Below, in pieces: positions 1 through 4,341 of a stretch of DNA of 8,536 nt. Position 1 is the first letter of the stretch; the number at the start of each line of letters is the position of its first letter. The translations under genes and the position numbers were made by a program. Source of the stretch: Streptosporangiaceae bacterium (lineage in GTDB: Bacteria > Actinomycetota > Actinomycetes > Streptosporangiales > Streptosporangiaceae); assembly GCA_030045295.1 (NCBI GenBank), contig JASIGD010000007.1:1-8536 (forward strand), given 5' to 3'. The notes under the pieces are model-generated. The model was not told where the DNA came from. It worked only from the letters and a program-made list of their open reading frames with translations, and did no database searches.

Positions 1-177
1 AGCCAGCTCACCCGCGCGACTCGCCACGCCATCGCAGAGGTAACCCCGCCCAGCCACCAGGACCCGGCCGCCCGCTGACCACCGGGCGGGGCCAAATCAG
101 AGTGCTACAACCCCGCCACATGCACCCTCGAGTGGGGCCAGATCAAAGTACTGCGGTGGGGCCACATCAGGTTGACA
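1..177. mobile_element. Terminal part of an IS21-family insertion sequence
   Basis: The boundary is placed at 177. Here a terminal repeat ending in TTGACA stops and an unrelated coding frame, the interior of a cyclase-ATPase gene, begins at once. Three related repeats containing GGGGCCAnATCA lie in 87-177; multiple end repeats and a TG...CA terminus are characteristic of IS21-family elements. Before them, one frame is open from position 1 to a TGA at 76-78 and would give a 25-residue tail. That could be the end of the element's istB helper ATPase, but the tail carries no diagnostic motif and another frame is also open, so I do not assign it. The remainder of the element, including its other end and any target duplication, lies outside the window. 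The family call rests on the repeat pattern and the abrupt junction, not on a transposase. Confidence 0.6.
87..177. repeat. Three IS21-type terminal repeats (GGGGCCAnATCA)
   Basis: Three repeats of about 21 bp are seen at 87-108, 133-154 and 157-177. They share the core GGGGCCAAATCA / GGGGCCAGATCA / GGGGCCACATCA, followed by a less conserved tail (GAGTGCTAC, AAGTACTGC, GGTTGACA). The outermost copy ends with the terminal CA at 177. In IS21 elements, repeats of this kind are transposase-binding sites. Spacing is uneven: the first two starts are 46 bp apart and the last two 24 bp apart. Confidence 0.7.
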
Positions 178-921
178 AAGCCAGGACCTGGGCTCGCACC
201 GGCTAAAGGACCTGCTGGCGCCGGAGCGGATCTACCAGCTGGCCGGCCCGGGTCTGGAGGAGGACTACCCGCCGCTGAAGAGCCTGGGCGCGGCCAGCAG
301 CCTGCCGGTGCCGCCGACGGTGCTGGTCGGCCGGGATGATGAGATTGACCGGCTGAGCGCCGTGCTGGCCGCGCCGGGGGTCCGGCTGGTGACGCTGACC
401 GGCAGCGGGGGGATCGGCAAGACCCGGCTGGGAGTACAGGCCGCGGCCAGGCTGGGGGATGAGTTCCCCGACGGGCTGTGGTGGACCGGGCTGGCGCCTG
501 TCAGCCGTGCCGAGCAGGTGCTGGGGGCGATCGCGCAGGTGCTGGAGGTGCGGGAGGACGAGGGAGCCGGCCTGGAGCGGGCCGTGGTGGGCCGGCTCGA
601 GGGGCGCCGAATGCTGGTCGTGCTGGATAACGCCGAGCATCTGCTGCCGGAGGTGGCCGATGTGGTGGCGGGGCTGCTGGCGGCCGGTGACCGGCTGGTG
701 GTGCTGGCTACCAGCCGGGAGCGGTTGCAGCTTGCGGCTGAGCACGTCTTTCCGGTGCCGCCGCTATCGGCCGGCGATGCGGTGGCGCTGCTGCGCGAGC
801 GCGCTGCGGCGGCGGATGCGCCGGTGGACCAGTCGCCGGTCCTGGGCCGGCTGTGTGAGCGGCTGGACCGGTTGCCGTTGGCGCTGGAGCTGGCCGCTGC
901 GCGCCTGCGGGTGTTTCCCGC
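178..921 (+). pseudogene. 5'-truncated cyclase/STAND ATPase regulator, ATPase part (frame before the frameshift)
   Basis: The reading frame starts in mid-gene at the IS21 junction. Its first residues (LGSHRLKDLLAPERIYQL, from 188) match the conserved end of class III adenylate/guanylate cyclase domains, so the catalytic domain was upstream and has been separated by the insertion. A STAND/NB-ARC-like ATPase follows. VGRDDEID opens it at 326, the Walker A motif GSGGIGKT is at 401-424, and the Walker B strand LVVLDN is at about 614-631, followed by AEHLL. A LATSRERL sensor-like segment lies near 705-728 and the RLPLALELAAARL motif near 871-909. Such proteins are intracellular signalling or transcription regulators that switch on ATP binding. 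The frame runs on to a stop at 1034-1036, but its last 38 or so residues are nonsense after a frameshift near 919-922. A GTG at 308 could start a shortened product, but it has no clear ribosome binding site and would lack the cyclase domain. Confidence 0.8.
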
Positions 922-2250
922 GCGCAGCTGCTGGATCGGATCGATTCCCGGCTGGACCTGTTCACCGGGCCGCGCGATGCCGAGTCCCGGCATCGGACGC
1001 TGCGCGCGACCATCGAGTGGAGCCATGACCTGCTGACCGGGCCGGAGCAGGCCCCGTTCCGGGGGCTGGCGGTCTTCGCCGGGGACTGCACGCTGGACGC
1101 CGCCGAGGCTGTGTGCCGGCCCGAGCCCAGCGCGCTGGACGGGCTGCTGGACAAGTGCCTAGTCGTGCGCGGGGACGATACCGCCGAGCCGCGGTTCGGC
1201 ATGCTGGAGTCGATCGGGGACTTCGCCGCCGAGCGGCTGGCGGCCGCCGACGAGGGGCAGCCGCTGCAGGCCCGCCACGCAGACTATTTCCGCGCGCTCG
1301 CCGAGCGGATGGACGCGGTGCTGGCCGCCGACATCGGCAACCTGCGCGCCGCCGTCGAGTTCGGCCTGGCGAGCGGCGACGCCGAGGTGGTCCGGCTGAT
1401 CACCGCCGCGCTGCACATGTTCTGGGATATGCGCGGCCTATACACCGAGGCGCGGTCGCGGCAAGATCGCGCACTAGCTCTCACCGACGTGCAGGACGTC
1501 ACCCGGCAGCGGCTGCTGTCGGCCCAGGTCTGCACCGCCCGCACGCAGGGCGACTACACGGAGGCGCAGGCGGCCTCGGACGAGGCGGCGGCTCTGGCCA
1601 TGACGCTCGCGGGTGAGACGGAGCTCTTTGAGTCCCTGCAGGCAAGGGTTGACGCTGCCGAGTCACGGGAGGACCTGCGGGCAGCCGAGGCGTTGCTGCA
1701 GGAAGCGCTCGGCGTGCCGCTGGCCGCGGGCAACGGAGTGGGGACATCGTGGGCCCGGCTGAACCTGGCCTGGGTGGCGAACCAGGAAGGCCGCCACGAC
1801 GAGGCCGATGATCTGCTCGCTGAAAACCTGTCGTTCGTCCGGGGACTGGGGCAGATCCGCTGCGAGGGGTACACGCTGAGCTACATGGCCGACACCTGCG
1901 TCCGGCGCGGTCGCCTCCCGGATTGCGCCGCGCCTGGCCTGCTCGGGGCGACCCGTGCGCTGCAGATCGGCGACAAAAACCTCGCGGCCTGGTGCCTGGA
2001 TCTGTTTGCCACCGCGGTCGCCGCCGCCGGTGACCAGCGACGGGCGGCGGCCATCCTGACCGCCGTAGACGCCGCGCGGCACGCGATGGCCACCGAGCCA
2101 GACGCAGACGAGCAGGCCGTCCGCCAGCAGGTACTGAAACTGCTCGACCCGCATGGCCAGGACTTCGCGCTCGGCCGCGCCGAGGGACAAGCGCTGGACC
2201 TGCCCGCCGCGCTCTCCCTGGCCGCAAGCGCAGACCTCAGCCCGGCATAG
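922..2250 (+). pseudogene. Cyclase/STAND ATPase regulator, winged-helix and TPR part (frame after the frameshift)
   Basis: The other half of the same broken gene is one frame back. From 922 it reads AQLLDRIDSRLDLFTG, then the RTLRATIEWSHDLL segment (about 990-1034) and GLAVFAGDCTLDAAEAVC, all typical of the region after the ATPase in these proteins. A helical TPR-like region follows: HADYFRALAERM, GNLRAAVEFGLASGDAE, then repeated Ala/Leu/Glu-rich helices such as NLAWVANQEGRHDEADDLLAE. The end, DFALGRAEGQALDLPAALSLA before TAG at 2248-2250, is the usual C-terminal signature of the family, so the 3' end looks complete. No LuxR-type HTH is seen at the C-terminus. The segment before GNLRAAVEF looks shorter than usual, perhaps from a small deletion. 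Internal GTG codons such as 1111 could start a fragment, but I infer no function without the ATPase. Confidence 0.75.
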
Positions 2251-2429
2251 TCGGGCGTCGTACCTGACGGCGCAACTTCCACCACGGCCGGGCTGCGGGT
2301 GCCGATCAGACGCCACAGACGGACCGTTCGGTGCGCCAGGCCGATCCCCACGCTTTCCAGCGCACGGTTCGCGTTAAATCCACAGTCCCCTCCCAACTCG
2401 GCCGAACCGGCCCGGGCCGGCTCGGGGAT

Positions 2430-2612
2430 TCAGGGGTCGGCTTGGGCGGCGCGGGTGAGCGCGTCGAGAGCGCCGATGCCATGGCGGGTGGCGGTGGCGA
2501 GGTAAGGACGGATGGCGCGGAAGGCCTCGGCGCCGGGCATCGAGCGCATGCATCCGGAGACCTTGATGCGCAGCTTGCTCATCCTGATGACCTGCTCGGC
2601 CTGGCGGGCCGC
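2430..2612 (-). pseudogene. C-terminal remnant of an IS66-family transposase
   Basis: Read on the minus strand, the frame gives AEQVIRMSKLRIKVSGC, then CMRSMPGAEAFRAIRPYLAT and ATRHGIGALDALTRAAQADP before TGA at 2432-2430. This matches the conserved IS66 transposase C-terminus, where a (T)NNxAEQ/R stretch is followed by a K-x-S-G-C-x-R motif, a GA-x-x-F segment, a (R)SYLATARKxG-type helix and a short tail. The asparagines expected before AEQ are replaced (TPAARQAEQ), and upstream the frame loses recognisable similarity and meets a stop near 2704. Only about 60 residues of a normally roughly 500-residue protein remain, with no second ORF or inverted repeat visible. It is a dead scrap of a past insertion, oriented opposite to the cyclase-ATPase pseudogene before it. 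An internal ATG at 2582 opens 50 residues but is not a real start. Confidence 0.7.
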
Positions 2613-2748
2613 TGGTGTGACCAGAGCGATCCGCGCGGGGTCGCTGGCCGTTGCGGAAGGTGCGCATTCTGGCTGTCGCGTGGTGATCTTCCTGTAGTCG
2701 GCCTAGGATGCCTGAGCCGGCGTCGCTGCGCGACCCGCGCGGCCAACT

Positions 2749-3243
2749 TCAGCAGGTGAGGCTCACCGTCTGGTTCGCGGGCGGAACGGGCTGGCTGGCT
2801 CCCGCGGCCTCGTCCGCTCTTAGCACGTTGGCGGGCATGCCCTGGAATGGTGAGCCATCGGGAAATGAATAATGCAGCGTGGAGTACGCACGGGTGCTCG
2901 GTGAGCACTCCACGATCCTGGACGCGGTCACGTCGAAGGCGACCGAGACAAGATCAGGGCTCGCGCAATCCACATAGGCGCACAAATCAACTATGGCCGA
3001 ACCCCTGGCGGTTGCGGTCGGCTTCCCCCAGCCTGACCAGACCAGGTTTCTGGCAGTGATGTCACCGGTATTGCAGACGACCAGCACGACGTCGGGTCTC
3101 ACCTGAGGGGTGTAGCCGCAGAAGCTCAGCGTTACCGGCGGGGGAAGGGGCCTGCTGGCATGGCTGCACGCCACCACAAGCAGCAGCGGGACCAGCAAGG
3201 TCGCCGCGATCGCGGCCGTCCTGCTCGCCGACACGTTCATCAC
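2749..3243 (-). CDS. Small cysteine-rich lipoprotein of unknown function
   Basis: The 164-residue product has an N-terminal export signal: a short basic start (SR), a hydrophobic stretch at residues 10-25, and the lipobox VVAC with Cys26 as the predicted lipidation site. The mature protein should be anchored outside the membrane. It contains six further cysteines (42, 57, 88, 93, 113, 164), an even number suited to disulfides, and beta-rich segments such as VTLSFCGYTPQVRPDVVLVV and SAIVDLCAY. It ends QTVSLTC. I recall this pattern in conserved hypothetical actinobacterial secreted proteins but know no function. The start is one of two adjacent ATG codons (3243 or 3240). A GCAGG motif just upstream fits the second slightly better. 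An AT-richer patch (TTAACTTTAGAT on the minus strand, about 3266-3277) could hold a -10 element. The gene looks intact and stands alone between decayed sequences. Its 3' end faces the IS66 scrap. Confidence 0.75.
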   Translation of the reverse strand: MMNVSASRTAAIAATLLVPLLLVVACSHASRPLPPPVTLSFCGYTPQVRPDVVLVVCNTGDITARNLVWSGWGKPTATARGSAIVDLCAYVDCASPDLVSVAFDVTASRIVECSPSTRAYSTLHYSFPDGSPFQGMPANVLRADEAAGASQPVPPANQTVSLTC

Positions 3244-3347
3244 CTGCTCGCGATGCCGCCGTCATCTAAAGTTAACCCCAGCGGGCGGCGTCGGGCAGCC
3301 CAGCTACGGCTTGAGCCCGGTAGTGCGCGGAACAGGGACCAGCCGCC

Positions 3348-3452
3348 GACGCCGTGCTCACCGGACTCGGCGGGGTGGCGGTGACCGTCGGCGGCGGGTT
3401 CCTCATTACCGATCTCCTCAACTACGAGGTGCGCGCGGTGTCAGTCGGCTAG
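3348..3452 (+). pseudogene. Hydrophobic C-terminal tail of a membrane protein (remnant)
   Basis: One frame ending with TAG at 3450-3452 reads TGLGGVAVTVGGGFLITDLL, then NYEVRAVSVG. It is preceded by a stop at 3321-3323, so only about 42 codons are open. The Gly/Val-rich stretch looks like one transmembrane helix. The GGFLITDLL element loosely resembles the end of the membrane part of NAD(P) transhydrogenase subunit alpha (GGFxVTDRML), but the match is short and the family is a guess. GTG at 3354 has no clear ribosome binding site. Most likely a leftover of a deleted gene. Confidence 0.25.
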
Positions 3453-3468
3453 CCCGAAGTTCCCGCGA

Positions 3469-3846
3469 GTGATGCACGTCCTAGTCGCATCCAGCCTGCA
3501 TTACCCACCATGCCATCGCTCGATCTGCGGCATGTGCGGTAGTCCTGGCCGAAGCCGGCAGACCGTAACGCGGCAGGCGGACCCGTTCTGGGCATGCCGC
3601 CGTTGTCAGCCGCTCCGAGTGGCGGAGCCCGATCGGCGTATGGTAACGCTACGTAGCGCTCGCTGCGGTGGGTCGTGGAACGGTTGGTGGAATGGCTCGC
3701 AGGACAATCCCAGCGTGGTGAGTGCCATCAGTGCGATGATCCGTGCCATCGGTGCAGCTGGCGCGTGCGGAGCATGGGGCCGTGCTTCTCATAATCCGCC
3801 GGCCGTGGGTTCGAGTCCCGCCCGCCCCACCTGCTGTTATACGTGA
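3469..3846 (+). CDS. Possible small zinc-ribbon ORF, doubtful
   Basis: This open frame of 125 codons begins with GTG-ATG. Its only notable feature is a pair of CxxC motifs, CGMC at residues 20-23 and CRRC at 43-46. They are separated by 19 residues including TVTRQADPFWA, a spacing compatible with a zinc ribbon. Small proteins of this look occur on actinobacterial integrative elements. Against it, I see no ribosome binding site at 3469, and the frame runs through the TGGAAYGG repeats and the tRNA 3' half, so at least the last 60 residues are unlikely to be coding. If real, it is a fragment covering about 3500-3620. I cannot assign a function. Confidence 0.2.
   Translation: MMHVLVASSLHYPPCHRSICGMCGSPGRSRQTVTRQADPFWACRRCQPLRVAEPDRRMVTLRSARCGGSWNGWWNGSQDNPSVVSAISAMIRAIGAAGACGAWGRASHNPPAVGSSPARPTCCYT
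3647..3658. promoter_or_regulatory. Perfect 12-bp palindrome CGCTACGTAGCG
   Basis: CGCTACGTAGCG is self-complementary over 12 bp. It directly follows TATGGTAA, which could pass for a -10 element, and lies 18 bp before the first TGGAAYGG repeat. An operator or recombination-directionality site is possible; there is no independent support for either. Confidence 0.3.
3676..3699 (+). repeat. Left pair of 12-bp direct repeats (candidate integrase arm sites)
   Basis: Two adjacent 12-bp units, TGGAACGGTTGG (3676-3687) and TGGAATGGCTCG (3688-3699), fit TGGAAYGGYTSG. The same arrangement, also with 12-bp phasing, recurs at 3863-3886 on the far side of the tRNA 3' half. Tandem short direct repeats flanking a core are what arm-type binding sites of tyrosine integrases look like. 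They lie 88 bp before the core. Confidence 0.5.
3788..3831 (+). tRNA. 3' half of a CAT-anticodon tRNA (attachment-site core, not a complete gene)
   Basis: From the anticodon loop onward every element of a tRNA is present. The loop is CTCATAA (3788-3794) with anticodon CAT at 3790-3792, the stem strand is TCCGC, and the variable region is CGGCC (3800-3804). The T stem GTGGG pairs with CCCGC around the loop TTCGAGT (3810-3816). The acceptor strand is CCGCCCC (3822-3828), followed by discriminator A and CC. The identity would be elongator tRNA-Met or a CAT-anticodon tRNA-Ile precursor. The 5' half is missing: TGCTT before the loop cannot pair with TCCGC, and no GGGGCGG acceptor strand occurs at the right distance. 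tRNA 3' halves starting at the anticodon loop are the usual attB/attP identity segment of actinobacterial integrative elements, so this is probably an att core. Confidence 0.7.
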
Positions 3847-3862
3847 AATCCGGCACTGCTCG

Positions 3863-3886
3863 TGGAATGGTTCGTGGAACCCATGC
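3863..3886 (+). repeat. Right pair of 12-bp direct repeats (candidate integrase arm sites)
   Basis: TGGAATGGTTCG (3863-3874) is followed by a weaker copy, TGGAACCCATGC (3875-3886), in the same orientation and 12-bp phase as the pair at 3676-3699. Aligning the two pairs gives a shared CGTGGAAYGGTTSGTGGAA of 19 bp with two differences. The pair begins 32 bp after the tRNA 3' end. Confidence 0.5.
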
Positions 3887-3948
3887 CGGCGGTACCGGGC
3901 ATGGTCGCGGTCACGCCGAGAGCCCCTTCCCGGTCACGCAGAGCAACC

Positions 3949-4029
3949 GCCGTGCGGGTCTGGCATGCCGAGGTGTACGCCGGGAAGAACCCGGTGACCG
4001 GCTGGATAGGCCGGGCGACGGCCTCTGCA
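3949..4029 (+). pseudogene. Possible remnant of a tyrosine-integrase N-terminal arm-binding domain
   Basis: The plus-strand frame contains WHAEVYAGKNPVTGW (about 3961-4005). Actinobacterial phage and ICE integrases often begin with a small arm-DNA-binding domain carrying a W-x-x-x-VYAGxDPVTGR/K strand-turn motif, and this segment fits it well. Similarity is lost soon after RATASA near 4029. No core-binding or catalytic (R..HxxR..Y) domain is found downstream, where the opposite strand encodes the cyclase. Its place 63 bp after the right repeat pair is where an int gene would be expected next to an attachment site. The match is only about 15 residues, so chance is not excluded. Confidence 0.35.
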
Positions 4030-4228
4030 TGGCGGGAAGTACCGCAGCCCGCCGGCACCCACAGGGCACGCGGATGCCTCTCAGCACGGTCCCCGTCCGA
4101 TACCGGCTCCCGGCTCGTCCGCGAAAGGTCCCTGGCGGTGTCACCGAGCGCGATGGACTCGATCGGCCCTGCGGCCGCCAAGCCCGCGCGGAACGCCGAC
4201 TACGCGCGGCTCCGCAACCGTGTCGGCA

Positions 4229-4246
4229 GTGCGCGTGTCCGCGCAC
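4229..4246. terminator. Hairpin downstream of the cyclase gene, possible terminator
   Basis: GTGCGCG (4229-4235) and CGCGCAC (4240-4246) form a perfect 7-bp stem with a TGTC loop. It lies about 95 bp beyond the stop of the minus-strand cyclase gene. No T-run follows on either strand, so it is at best a G+C-type terminator. A weaker GTGTC/GACAC hairpin at 4314-4326 is closer to the stop. Confidence 0.25.
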
Positions 4247-4249
4247 CGA

Positions 4250-4282
4250 TTATCCGGTTCGGCGCGTTATCCGGTTCGGCGC
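4250..4282. repeat. Tandem 17-bp duplication
   Basis: TTATCCGGTTCGGCGC occurs exactly at 4250-4265 and again at 4267-4282, a period of 17 bp with one intervening G. It directly follows the 4229-4246 hairpin. It looks like a local slippage duplication; no function is evident. Confidence 0.75.
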
Positions 4283-4341
4283 AGGGTCGCTGGACCTGGG
4301 CTTCCGGCTGTCTGTGTCGCCGACACTGCCAGGACTTTTGG

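Larger units (their letters stand above)
3244..4341. other. Gene-poor, decayed mobile-element zone
   Basis: Nearly 1.1 kb between the lipoprotein gene and the 3' end of the cyclase gene holds no convincing intact gene. Open frames here are long only because of the high G+C content. What can be supported is listed separately: a membrane-protein tail remnant, a small CxxC frame, a palindrome, paired 12-bp repeats, a tRNA 3' half, an integrase-like remnant, a hairpin and a tandem duplication. Between 4030 and 4228 I see nothing recognisable on either strand. The composition suggests remains of an integrative element and old chromosomal fragments. Confidence 0.5.

Noticed and set aside
1499..2396. 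Minus-strand frames opposite the TPR region, including one reading VGIGLAHRTVRLWRLIG near 2250-2396
   Set aside because: The latter faintly recalls transposase C-termini, but no second motif supports it and the frame continues antisense to the pseudogene. I could not name a family.
3743..3831. A complete tRNA gene
   Set aside because: No 5' acceptor strand complementary to CCGCCCC exists at the required distance, the D loop would be too short, and 16 extra bases lie before the anticodon loop.
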